Shown: positions 1 to 9,325 of the stretch, piece after piece
Position numbering within the stretch: the stretch's first letter is position 1
Layout: each line of letters starts with the position of its first letter
NCBI RefSeq assembly: GCF_029360805.1
Contig: NZ_JARKNC010000010.1
Coordinates: forward strand, 62,001 to 126,000
Direction of reading: 5' to 3'
DNA from: Daejeonella sp. JGW-45
GTDB taxonomy: Bacteria > Bacteroidota > Bacteroidia > Sphingobacteriales > Sphingobacteriaceae
Length of the DNA stretch: 64,000 nt
Notes under the pieces: generated by a model
What the model was told of the DNA's origin: nothing
Seen by the model: the letters and a program-made list of their open reading frames with translations, nothing else
Database searches by the model: none
Program-made: the position numbers and the translations under genes

Positions 1-253
1 ACAAGGCGCTTCCGAAGCCATGCTGCTTGTCCGAATAATTCTGAAATCCTATCCTGACACATGGCGTAATGTTGGTCAGCCATGCCTGTACCGCTGCCAT
101 TGCTTTTCGGTTGAGGATCTGTTTTTCGCTCGGGGGCTTCGTTGTATGTTTGGGGACACCGCGCATGTAAGTACGACCATATCTGGTATAGCCAACCACT
201 GATGCTACCCGGCCACTGAAAGCGCCTGTTATCCCGTTTGTTATTCGTGCCAT
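1..253 (-). CDS. DUF6266 family protein, 3' part outside the window
   Basis: Reading the minus strand from the ATG at 253-251 gives an open frame of 84 codons that runs off the left edge. It begins MARITNGITGAFSGRV and continues with GYTRYGRTYMRGVP and a KPPSEKQ-x3-R segment. This matches my memory of the DUF6266 N-terminus in Sphingobacteriaceae and Bacteroidetes (start of the type MAxIxNGIxGGFSGKVG, then YMRxxP and KPPTxxQ). The family has no known function. The C-terminal half lies outside the window. No signal peptide is visible. The gene is divergent from katG, separated by about 350 bp of AT-rich DNA with a small tandem repeat. Confidence 0.72.
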   Translation of the reverse strand, partial: MARITNGITGAFSGRVASVVGYTRYGRTYMRGVPKHTTKPPSEKQILNRKAMAAVQAWLTNITPCVRIGFQNYSDKQHGFGSAL

Positions 254-364
254 AACAAAAATTTTAAGGTTAAAATTGATTATCTAAATTAATAATTCAA
301 TGTGATACTTTACAGAAAATATTGGGATAAATAACGGATATTATAAGGATAAATTCCCATGGTT

Positions 365-408
365 ATCCGTAGAATATCCGAGTAATGTCCGAAGAATGTC
401 CGAAGAAA
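365..408. repeat. Four-copy 11-bp tandem repeat
   Basis: Four contiguous 11-base units are visible: atccgtagaat, atccgagtaat, gtccgaagaat and gtccgaagaaa. They lie between two divergent genes, about 110 bp upstream of the DUF6266 start and 165 bp upstream of the katG -7 box. 11 bp is close to one helical turn, so all units would face the same side of the DNA. Whether a protein binds here is unknown. Confidence 0.7.
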
Positions 409-548
409 TAAAAGATTAATTAAGTAAAATTACACCGTAAACTCCGGTAAGTATTGAACCATCAATTTTCCTCATTTACAGGCCGCAACATCGAATAAAT
501 GATTTTTATAATTCCATAGATTTTATCTATATCAACATAAATTTATAA

Positions 549-2855
<2,307 letters not shown>

Positions 2856-2880
2856 TAAACCTTAGCGAGGATGGATAAAT

Positions 2881-2919
2881 AAAAGAGACTGGCTACATTT
2901 GAGCCAGTCTCTTTTTTAT
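2881..2919. terminator. Bidirectional intrinsic terminator between katG and PepSY gene
   Basis: A 12-bp perfect stem (2883-2894 with 2902-2913) with a 7-base loop is followed by T6 on the plus strand and by TTTTATTTA on the minus strand. It sits between the convergent katG and PepSY genes and overlaps the last codons of the latter. Confidence 0.88.
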
Positions 2920-3959
2920 TTTATTTCAACCGTCTTGCGTCTTCTTCTCCATAAAAAGAAGCCGCTAACTGAAAGGACCGGCCCGCTTAGACCTACAAGA
3001 ACAAAAAGAAATTTAATAATAAAATTGCCGTACTCTACGAAATGTATCCCTCTGACCAGGCTGGATAAAGGCTTTGTAGATACCACGCCACTGAGCTTAC
3101 CTGTCTGGATATCGGCAGTGACGGAATTATAAAAACGGCTGAAAATCCGGCTCCTGTTATCTGTAGTACCTGAAAAAGTTATTTTATCATTAACATTTGA
3201 TGGGAAGCGAATATAACTGGGATGGAATTCCGGTAATTGTGTGCTGATTCCGGCGAGAAGCTTATCAACAGAAACCCTGTTCAATACCGGAGAATTCAGA
3301 GCAGCAGGCTTTGGAGGATTCATTCCAGCGCTTACGATTTCATAACTGATCACAAGTCCGCTTAGGGCCATCAACAGGTTAAAAAGTAAGGCCCATACCC
3401 CCACATACCGGTGAAGGGAAGAATAAAATGAGTTCCTGTTCCTGACATTGAAACGGATCTTAAATAACAGGCATTTCAGAAGGGCGCTTCTATACACTAC
3501 AGAACCGGTGATCAGAGAAATAACAAACAATAACCCAACAATTAACACGACAATTTCGCCTGCTAAACCGGCATGCAGGCTATAATGGAATTTCAGGATC
3601 CAAAAAATCACACCACTGGATTGCCGGACAACCTTTAACAGCTCTCCGCTTGAGGGGTGGACAAATGCGATTAAGCGGTCTTCGGGCGACCTTAGCTGAA
3701 AGACCAGTGTTTCAGAAGGATCTGCAGAAAATCGAATTAACCGGATATCCCACGCTGAATAGCTGGCGACAATGCGATCATAGGCTTTGTCAATTGAAAC
3801 TGATCTGTCATTTTCTACGTGCAGGTATTTCTCGTATTGCAGATCATCCAGCTCCTGGTGAAAAACGAGAATAGCTCCCGAAAGGCTCAGCAAAAAGATG
3901 AGAGCCCCGGCGATGAGTCCGCTCCATTTATGGAACCTATAGATCCGCTTTAATTTCAT
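2916..3959 (-). CDS. PepSY-associated TM-helix protein (iron-uptake associated)
   Basis: A 347-residue inner-membrane protein beginning MKLKRIYRFHKWSGLIAGAL, the standard start of PepSY-TM proteins. Hydrophobic segments lie near residues 12-32, about 135-155, about 190-210 and about 315-335, ending in a basic tail (WRRRRKTVEIK). Periplasmic PepSY-like segments lie between. In Bacteroidota these proteins often accompany TonB-dependent siderophore or haem receptors, and some members are ferric-siderophore reductases. Here the gene follows such a receptor with 46 bp between, so a role in iron release after uptake is likely but inferred. An intrinsic terminator lies directly before its ATG (see 3961-3990). 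Confidence 0.85.
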   Translation of the reverse strand: MKLKRIYRFHKWSGLIAGALIFLLSLSGAILVFHQELDDLQYEKYLHVENDRSVSIDKAYDRIVASYSAWDIRLIRFSADPSETLVFQLRSPEDRLIAFVHPSSGELLKVVRQSSGVIFWILKFHYSLHAGLAGEIVVLIVGLLFVISLITGSVVYRSALLKCLLFKIRFNVRNRNSFYSSLHRYVGVWALLFNLLMALSGLVISYEIVSAGMNPPKPAALNSPVLNRVSVDKLLAGISTQLPEFHPSYIRFPSNVNDKITFSGTTDNRSRIFSRFYNSVTADIQTGKLSGVVSTKPLSSLVRGIHFVEYGNFIIKFLFVLVGLSGPVLSVSGFFLWRRRRKTVEIK

Positions 3960-3960
3960 T

Positions 3961-3990
3961 TAAAAAGAAAGCACCTTTAAGGGTGCTTTC
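3961..3990 (-). terminator. Intrinsic terminator or attenuator between receptor and PepSY gene
   Basis: On the minus strand, GAAAGCACC, a 6-base loop and GGTGCTTTC form a perfect 9-bp stem followed by TTTTTA. The PepSY ATG begins at 3959, right after the U-tract. The hairpin therefore occupies the only leader the PepSY gene would have on a readthrough transcript. It looks like a terminator that lowers PepSY expression relative to the receptor. Confidence 0.8.
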
Positions 3991-4005
3991 AAACTTGGTT
4001 CAGGA

Positions 4006-6360
4006 TTAAAATTGCGTACTTATTCCCAGGGTAAAGCTCATACCCCTGCCTTTCACGTAATATTGGTCTAAACTTGGCCACAGCGATCTTGCCGGGAAAT
4101 AGTCGGCATTCAAAAGATTCTCAACCCCCAGCTTTAAATAGGTAGATTTCTTAAACCGGTAAGAAGAAGAGAGATTAATCACCTGATAAGGGTCAACCTT
4201 TCCCTCATATGTTTTATAAACACCTGTATTGGTAAGCGGGAAACGGTTTCTGCTTGATGAAGCCAGGAAATCAGCCCGGACAAGAAACTTCGAATTCGGA
4301 ACATATTTCAGGTACGCGGTATATTTAGGAGGAGTGATCCGGTCGCCACCTAAAAAGGTATCCGTTTCATCATTAAATTTATTATTATTATTTCCATCTC
4401 TTTTTCCTTCCACATAGCTGTAACTACTTCCCAGGTTTATTTTAGAAGAAAGGTTTACATCTGCAGAAACTTCAAATCCATGAACACGTTCGGGCTGTCT
4501 TACTATCACGTAAAATCCATTTTGCTCAACAAAGCTGGAACCCAGTTCGGACTTGCTCACATAAGCGGATACCTCAAATCTAAATGCTTTGAACTCACTT
4601 TCAAATCCTGTTTCGTAATGGTTAATAATTACTGGCTCGGTTTGGATCTTATTGATGTCATCTACCCGGGCTGCACGCAGAAGCAAGCCCAGGTCAGCAA
4701 CAGAAAAGCCCTGCGAGAAATTAACATACGGCCTGAAGAAGTTGAAACGGTTGTATCTCAGGCCGCTGTTAAATACGAGGTTCTCATAATCTATTTCCCC
4801 GCCTTTTACTGACACACTCGTTCCAAAAGTTTTAGTGACCGCATTATAAGGCTTAAGGGTTTCGTAGTCTTCTACCCCAATGTTCATTCGTTCGTAACGG
4901 ATACCTCCGTTAAACACAAGATCCTTGAACAGCCTGGACTGTACCTGCATAAATGGCGCAGTGCTGAGCATATTCATTTTGGGAACCCAGATTCTGCCAT
5001 CAAGAAGCGGCTGTGAAGTAACATCACTTAGCAGGTCCAATCCATAAGTCAGGTCTGCGCTCAGCTTTTTTGCGGCCAGTAGTGGCGTATTAAAATCAGC
5101 TCTGATTCCTTTCTTTGAAGATTGAATTATGGATTGTCCGCCGTTCTCGAAATTTGTGCTGTAGAAGAAGAGTGTATTAAAATCCTGAACATAAGCATTC
5201 ACTGATAAACTGGTTTTCCCAGCCAGCTTATCGTTTGTGTACATTGCCATAGCATTGTGATTCCACCTGGTACCGGGAGGACTTCCCGGAGTTGAGCCTT
5301 CAATACCATAAGTTTTAGCACCATTTTTACGACTGCCCATTACTTCCTGGAGATTCGTTTCCTCAAGACTTCTGAAAAAATTATAGCTTAACTGAACACG
5401 TTGATCGGGATTGATCTGGTATCCTAATTTTGAAAAGGTATTATATACCTGATTATTGCTTAGTCCATATGTGGGACCCAAAATGTCTCCTTCCGCATCT
5501 CTTACCTTGCCTGTTTGTTCATAACTCCCGCTCACGGTATAATCAAACTTTCCGAGGTTTCCGTATATAGATTGGGAAAGCCGCCCCCCAATACTACCTT
5601 TAGGATTGACAACGCCTCCCGAAAAGCTAAGGTCCGTCTTGCCGGCAAAACGGGAGTCACTGGTTTTGTTAGATCTGGTAATATAATTGATTATACCACC
5701 TGACGCTCCATTGCCATAGATCGAATTAGCTCCCTTGATCACTTCAATACGCTCGATCACGCCGGCATCAATTGTACGCATATCAACTGATCCGTTACGT
5801 AACGGTGTTGATTGCGACACCCCATCTACAAGTATAAGGATCTGCCGGCCTCTCAATGTCTGGCCCCAGTTACTGCTGGTTCCGCTGGATACACCTAAAC
5901 CAGGAACAGCTGAGGAAAGAATATCGCTGAAGTTATTATTGACAGCCTGAAGTTCTTGCATGGTAGCCGAATTTACAACAGTAACTGCCGTGGTAAACTC
6001 CTCTTTCAGTTGCTCTTTCTTCCGGGATGTGATTATGACTTCGTTTAACAACGAATTCTTTGTTGGCAACAAGGTTACCACAAGTTCTCTTGAAATACCC
6101 TCTCCCAGGTTTATTTGCAGTTCCTGAGACTGAAATCCGACCGCAGAGACCGTTAATGTATATTCAGATGAATTCAGGGCACTAAAGCTAAAGCTGCCAT
6201 CGGTAGCTGCCATTATTGATTTGCCCGGGTTGATCTTAACTGTTGCATAACTTATCGGTTCGCCATTCGTGTCTTTTATATATCCTTTCAGATTACCGGT
6301 CTGTGCAAGCAGTATTTGCGTATACAATAAAATAATACTCAGGAGTAATGATCTTCTCAT
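4006..6360 (-). CDS. TonB-dependent siderophore-type outer-membrane receptor
   Basis: A 784-residue outer-membrane receptor from the ATG at 6360. A signal peptide (MRRSLLLSIILLYTQILLAQ) is followed by a carboxypeptidase-regulatory-like domain (about 22-105) and a plug domain (about 115-225, with RGRQILILVDGV and IERIEVIKGANSIYGNGASGGIINYI). The rest is a 22-strand-type barrel ending in a terminal Phe (GISTQF). There is no STN domain, so it should not signal through a FecR protein. With the PepSY gene behind it, import of a ferric siderophore or similar iron complex is likely; the ligand cannot be read from sequence. The TTG at 6378 is rejected as a start because it lies inside the promoter -7 box. 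Confidence 0.93.
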   Translation of the reverse strand: MRRSLLLSIILLYTQILLAQTGNLKGYIKDTNGEPISYATVKINPGKSIMAATDGSFSFSALNSSEYTLTVSAVGFQSQELQINLGEGISRELVVTLLPTKNSLLNEVIITSRKKEQLKEEFTTAVTVVNSATMQELQAVNNNFSDILSSAVPGLGVSSGTSSNWGQTLRGRQILILVDGVSQSTPLRNGSVDMRTIDAGVIERIEVIKGANSIYGNGASGGIINYITRSNKTSDSRFAGKTDLSFSGGVVNPKGSIGGRLSQSIYGNLGKFDYTVSGSYEQTGKVRDAEGDILGPTYGLSNNQVYNTFSKLGYQINPDQRVQLSYNFFRSLEETNLQEVMGSRKNGAKTYGIEGSTPGSPPGTRWNHNAMAMYTNDKLAGKTSLSVNAYVQDFNTLFFYSTNFENGGQSIIQSSKKGIRADFNTPLLAAKKLSADLTYGLDLLSDVTSQPLLDGRIWVPKMNMLSTAPFMQVQSRLFKDLVFNGGIRYERMNIGVEDYETLKPYNAVTKTFGTSVSVKGGEIDYENLVFNSGLRYNRFNFFRPYVNFSQGFSVADLGLLLRAARVDDINKIQTEPVIINHYETGFESEFKAFRFEVSAYVSKSELGSSFVEQNGFYVIVRQPERVHGFEVSADVNLSSKINLGSSYSYVEGKRDGNNNNKFNDETDTFLGGDRITPPKYTAYLKYVPNSKFLVRADFLASSSRNRFPLTNTGVYKTYEGKVDPYQVINLSSSYRFKKSTYLKLGVENLLNADYFPARSLWPSLDQYYVKGRGMSFTLGISTQF

Positions 6361-6375
6361 ATTTTGTTTTTTCGG

Positions 6376-6407
6376 CAAATCTAAAAATTATTTATAATCA
6401 GTCCAAA
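6376..6407 (-). promoter_or_regulatory. Receptor promoter with -33 and -7 boxes
   Basis: Read on the minus strand, TTTG (6407-6404), a 20-base spacer and TAGATTTG (6383-6376) match the full Bacteroidota promoter consensus. The ATG follows 15 bases after the -7 box. I could not identify a Fur box by eye. Confidence 0.75.
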
Positions 6408-6461
6408 TAAACAGAACAAAAAGATCACCGTCAGGCCAATCGAAGTTTACTGATGAGCATC

Positions 6462-6671
6462 TTATTTACCGGATAAGCTGGAAAGGTAATTTTCCAGCTT
6501 GTCAAAGTTTTGCTTTTGCCCTGCATCTGCTTTAAATGTTTTGACGATAAGGTCAAAATCTTCCGGGGTGTCAAATACCGAGCTCCATTGTATTTGGGTT
6601 TCATTGCCTTTGGCTTGAAAAACCACAGTAGCAATGAAGTGCAGTACTTCTTGAATTTGAAACAGTTGGGA
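6462..6671 (-). pseudogene. C-terminal remnant of an SRPBCC (AHSA1-like) gene
   Basis: Directly after the VOC stop codon the minus strand stays open in the same frame for 69 codons to a TAA at 6464-6462. The peptide includes VVFQAKGNETQIQW, SSVFDTPEDF and a KQNFDKLENYLSSL end. This resembles the last strand and C-terminal helix of SRPBCC/AHSA1 proteins, which end with a helix of the type FGAxxGxxQxLxRLxxYL. No start codon precedes it and the first half of the fold is missing, so it appears to be a decayed 3' end left by a deletion. Confidence 0.7.
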
Positions 6672-7094
6672 TTACTCTTCAACCTGGAACTCAGGATTCC
6701 ATACTACTTCCCAAAGATGCCCGTCAGGGTCTTGGAAATAGCCCGCATAACCATTATAAAAGGTGTTTTGTGCCGGCTTGATTATTTTTGCACCAGCCGT
6801 TTTAGCCTGGATCATAACAGCATCCACTTCTTCCTTTGTATTTACATTGTGTCCGATGGTAAACTCTAAGGACGAAGGCTCTTGAACCGGAATACCCGTA
6901 TCTTTGGAAATACTTTCCTTTGGCCATAAGGCGAGCCTCAGGCCGTTCTGCAGATCAAAGAATGCAACTGCGCCGTATTCAAATTCTTGTCCGACGATAC
7001 CTTCGGTTTTTAGTCCGAGTCCGTTTTGATAAAAAGTAACTGCTTTCGCCAGGTCGGCTACGCCGAGGGTCAGTACTGATATTCTCGCTTTCAT
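6672..7094 (-). CDS. VOC family protein (glyoxalase/bleomycin-resistance fold)
   Basis: A 140-residue cytoplasmic protein with the two beta-alpha-beta-beta-beta modules of the vicinal oxygen chelate fold: residues 1-60 (MKARISVLTLGVADLAKAVTF...GLGLKTEG) and 70-137 (LEFTIGHNVNT..., YFQDPDGHLWEVVWNP). The PDGHLWEVVWNP end is typical of the glyoxalase-like group. The substrate is unknown. The normal end (NPEFQVEE) suggests the gene is complete, although an SRPBCC remnant continues in the same frame after the stop. It lies 36 bp downstream of truA on the same strand. Confidence 0.88.
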   Translation of the reverse strand: MKARISVLTLGVADLAKAVTFYQNGLGLKTEGIVGQEFEYGAVAFFDLQNGLRLALWPKESISKDTGIPVQEPSSLEFTIGHNVNTKEEVDAVMIQAKTAGAKIIKPAQNTFYNGYAGYFQDPDGHLWEVVWNPEFQVEE

Positions 7095-7130
7095 AATGCT
7101 ATATTGTTATTTATGCGATGCCTTCGCAAA

Positions 7131-7937
7131 TTAAAGATCTCTCCAGAAAACTTCGGAGTAATTATGCGCGGGCGAAAAGTCGGCTTTTGCTGGCAAGTCT
7201 AAAAAAGGGTAGGTCACTTTAGAAAGATATAATCCTTCAGGGTGGGCTGGCGGGATAAGAGGCGGCGGTTGCCGCGAGATCAGGTAGCTTTCGAACTCAT
7301 CTGCACCAAAAGTACCATCACCAATTTCGATCAGCTTATGGGCGAGGATCCGGATCATGCGGCCAAGAAAACGGTTCGACGAAATACGGAACCGGATGCG
7401 GTTGCCGGAATCATTTGTAAATAGTGCGGCAGATGAAATATGGCAAATGGTATGTTCATTCTTATCCGGCGATTTGCAGTATGCGCGGTAATCGCTATAC
7501 CCAGGCAGCAGCGCTACTGCTTTTTTCATTTCCCTCAGGTTGAGGCCATCTCTCAGGTACTGCGAACTGCTTTCGCTCAGGAAGGGATCTTTGTAGGTAT
7601 GAATAAAATAATCATAGGTACGCAGCACGGCGTCGAAACGGGCATGTGGCTTGCCGTCCATAGGAATGATATCAAAGATTGCAATGTCATCCGGCAGGAT
7701 ATGGTTCCAGCGAAAAATAAGGTCGAAATCCCAGCTCTCTCCGATATCCATATGAAAAAAGAATTGGCTGGCGTGTACTCCTGTATCAGTGCGGCCGCAC
7801 CCAAAGATCTGCACCTGTTTTTTTAAGATCCGGCTTAAGGTAGTTTCTAAAACCTCCTGTACGGAAGGCTTATCCGGTTGCCGTTGCCAGCCGAAATACC
7901 GGGTACCTTTATATGCTATGTGTACGAAATAACGCAA
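7131..7937 (-). CDS. truA: tRNA pseudouridine(38-40) synthase TruA
   Basis: Modifies uridines 38-40 in the anticodon stem-loop of tRNAs. The catalytic Asp lies in GCGRTDTGVHA (about residue 52), and the N-terminal GTRYFGWQRQ is family-typical. I choose the TTG at 7937 as start (L/M-RYFVHIAYKGT, 268 residues) because TruA normally begins there. Upstream in frame there is only another TTG at 7976, which would add 13 residues without similarity. The ATG at 7983 is out of frame. It is probably co-transcribed with the VOC gene. Confidence 0.93.
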   Translation of the reverse strand: MRYFVHIAYKGTRYFGWQRQPDKPSVQEVLETTLSRILKKQVQIFGCGRTDTGVHASQFFFHMDIGESWDFDLIFRWNHILPDDIAIFDIIPMDGKPHARFDAVLRTYDYFIHTYKDPFLSESSSQYLRDGLNLREMKKAVALLPGYSDYRAYCKSPDKNEHTICHISSAALFTNDSGNRIRFRISSNRFLGRMIRILAHKLIEIGDGTFGADEFESYLISRQPPPLIPPAHPEGLYLSKVTYPFLDLPAKADFSPAHNYSEVFWRDL

Positions 7938-8019
7938 ATGAGTTCTTAAAAATGCTAAGCTAGGAAATACTCCCAACCTTCATAGCAGTCGCTGCTCCTG
8001 AATCCCAATTAATATTTTG

Positions 8020-8027
8020 TACCTTTG
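8020..8027 (+). promoter_or_regulatory. -7 promoter box for the HRC-motif protein gene
   Basis: TACCTTTG matches TAnnTTTG and lies 28 bases before the ATG at 8056. No convincing TTTG -33 box is present. Confidence 0.45.
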
Positions 8028-8055
8028 CACACAAGAACTTAAGAGAAAAGCAGAT

Positions 8056-8460
8056 ATGAAGACCATAGTTATAGTTGCAGGGATCATTATTGCCGGAGCG
8101 ACGGTTGTTGCCTTAGTGCAGAACGATAAGAAAAGTGATGCCGCTCCGGAAATTCATAACGCTGCTGACGGCCATGGCCACCCGGCAGATGCTGCGGCAC
8201 CCGGTGCGGATGCTAAGTTAAATCCTGCTCATGGCTTGCCGGGTCATCGCTGCGACCTGGCTGTAGGTGCACCACTTCCTGCGGGTGGTCCAGGTACCGC
8301 ACCAGCCCAGGCGCCGCAAACTATTCAAATGAACCCGGTACCTCAGCAGGCCGCTCCTGCTAATCCGTCCGCCGCTCCCGCCGCTGGTGTTAAGATAAAT
8401 CCCGCACATGGAATGCCAGGCCACCGGTGTGATATACAGGTTGGGGCGCCGTTGACGTAA
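8056..8460 (+). CDS. Membrane-anchored protein with duplicated NPAHG-x-PGHRCD motif
   Basis: A 134-residue protein from the ATG at 8056. The N-terminal hydrophobic segment (about 3-21) should act as an anchor or uncleaved signal. A low-complexity Ala/Pro/Gly region follows, holding two near-identical 20-residue motifs at about 55-74 and 114-133 of the form NPAHG-x-PGHRCD-x2-VGAPL. Each has two His and one Cys in a fixed pattern, which suggests metal binding or a thiol role, but no function is known to me. Similar single-motif proteins occur in other Bacteroidota, from memory. A TTG at 8017 would add 13 residues ahead of the hydrophobic segment; it lies upstream of the -7 box and is rejected. 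Confidence 0.8.
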   Translation: MKTIVIVAGIIIAGATVVALVQNDKKSDAAPEIHNAADGHGHPADAAAPGADAKLNPAHGLPGHRCDLAVGAPLPAGGPGTAPAQAPQTIQMNPVPQQAAPANPSAAPAAGVKINPAHGMPGHRCDIQVGAPLT

Positions 8461-8472
8461 GGGGGAGTTGAG

Positions 8473-8490
8473 ACCCGATAGCTGTCGGGT
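8473..8490. terminator. Hairpin after the HRC-motif gene
   Basis: ACCCGATA, GC and TGTCGGGT form an 8-bp stem with one G-T pair. It lies 12 bases after the stop codon at 8460 and directly before the heptamer array. There is no U-run, so it may be a partial terminator or an RNA-stabilising element. Confidence 0.45.
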
Positions 8491-8628
8491 TGAAAGTTGA
8501 AAGTTGAAAGTTGAAAGTTGAAAGTTGAAAACTGAAAACTGAAAACTGAAAACTGAAAACTGAAAACTGAAAACTGAAAACTGAAAACTGAAAACTGAAA
8601 ACTGAAAACTGAAAACTGAAAACTGAAA
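8489..8628. repeat. Twenty-unit 7-bp tandem array
   Basis: Six copies of GTTGAAA (8489-8530) are followed without a break by fourteen perfect copies of ACTGAAA (8531-8628). Each unit carries TGA, and with a 7-bp period the three plus-strand frames are all stopped within 21 bases. On the minus strand the array is open and gives a spurious Phe/Ser/Gln-rich ORF. The perfect copies point to recent slippage, so copy number probably varies between strains. Confidence 0.95.
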
Positions 8629-8638
8629 ACGGGACGTA

Positions 8639-8657
8639 GCTCATTTTCAAAAATGAG
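8639..8657. terminator. AT-rich hairpin after the heptamer array
   Basis: CTCATTTT (8640-8647), CA and AAAATGAG (8650-8657) form an 8-bp stem followed by TTT. It could end transcription coming from the gene at 8056-8460 and would separate it from the next gene. Confidence 0.4.
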
Positions 8658-8708
8658 TTTACAATCGTTTAACCGCGTTGTTTTAAAAAGTTTTCCACAT
8701 TTATTTTA

Positions 8709-8725
8709 ATTCGCGAAATGCGAAT
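8709..8725. promoter_or_regulatory. Palindromic operator candidate
   Basis: ATTCGC, GAAAT and GCGAAT form a perfect 6-bp inverted repeat with a 5-base spacer. It lies 24 bases upstream of the start of a predicted DNA-binding protein gene, where an autoregulatory operator would be expected. Confidence 0.5.
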
Positions 8726-8749
8726 AGTGATTATTTGCTATATTTAATC

Positions 8750-9271
8750 ATGAAAGAACATAAAGGGATGCGGCCTCAGGATGTGGTTTTGCTTTTGAAG
8801 CTTATCATTGATGGCGGAGAGGAAAATAAGATCAAGGAGCTATCATCGAAATTGTTCATAAGCGCTTCAGAAATCAGTGAATCGCTGAACCGCTCCGCCA
8901 TATCCGGCTTGCTCTTGCCAGATACCCGCACGGTCAATAAAGAGCCGTTTTTGAAATTCCTCGAACACGGGCTTCAGTATGTTTTTCCCGCTCAGCTTGG
9001 TCCAGTCAGGAATGGTTATTTTACAGCCCATTCTGAGTCTTCGCTTTACCTGAGTTTCTCTTCAGAAGAAAAGTTGGTATGGGCAGACGAACAGGGAAAG
9101 GAGCGCGGCCAAACTATTTTGCCTCTCTATCCGACGGTAGTAAAGACGATCAAAAAGGACAGGCTGCTGTATAAACTTTTAGCGCTTTGTGATATTATCC
9201 GGATCGGTGATGCATCCGATAAGAATAAGGCGGTCTGGCATTTGAGGGAGGCTTTTCAGACGAGGAGTTGA
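8750..9271 (+). CDS. Predicted winged-helix-like DNA-binding protein
   Basis: A 173-residue protein from the ATG at 8750 (MKEHKGMRPQDVVLLLKLI). Residues 5-55 read like a helix-turn-helix: ENKIKELSSKLFISASEISESLNRS resembles the recognition part of MarR/winged-helix regulators. The rest (about 70-170) holds FLEHGLQYVFPAQLGPVRNGYFTAHS and a C-terminal LYKLLALCDIIRIGD. I remember similar uncharacterised proteins in Bacteroidetes, sometimes next to a nucleotidyltransferase gene, but no such partner is seen here. The in-frame TTG at 8735 has no supporting signal. A palindrome lies just upstream. Its role is unknown. Confidence 0.72.
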   Translation: MKEHKGMRPQDVVLLLKLIIDGGEENKIKELSSKLFISASEISESLNRSAISGLLLPDTRTVNKEPFLKFLEHGLQYVFPAQLGPVRNGYFTAHSESSLYLSFSSEEKLVWADEQGKERGQTILPLYPTVVKTIKKDRLLYKLLALCDIIRIGDASDKNKAVWHLREAFQTRS

Positions 9272-9325
9272 TTCCTTAAATCATAATTCGCTTTTCTGGT
9301 CTATACCACAGATATTTGCAACATA

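Noticed and set aside
6361..6378. TTG start adding six residues to the receptor
   Set aside because: The codon is inside the -7 box; the signal peptide begins at the ATG at 6360.
8489..8628. Possible CRISPR-like repeat array
   Set aside because: Units are 7 bp and contiguous, with no spacers and no cas genes nearby.
8390..8650. Minus-strand ORF with a repeated Phe-Ser-Phe-Gln pattern
   Set aside because: It is the reverse reading of the ACTGAAA/GTTGAAA heptamer array and runs into the coding sequence of the opposite strand. It is a product of repeat phase, not a gene.
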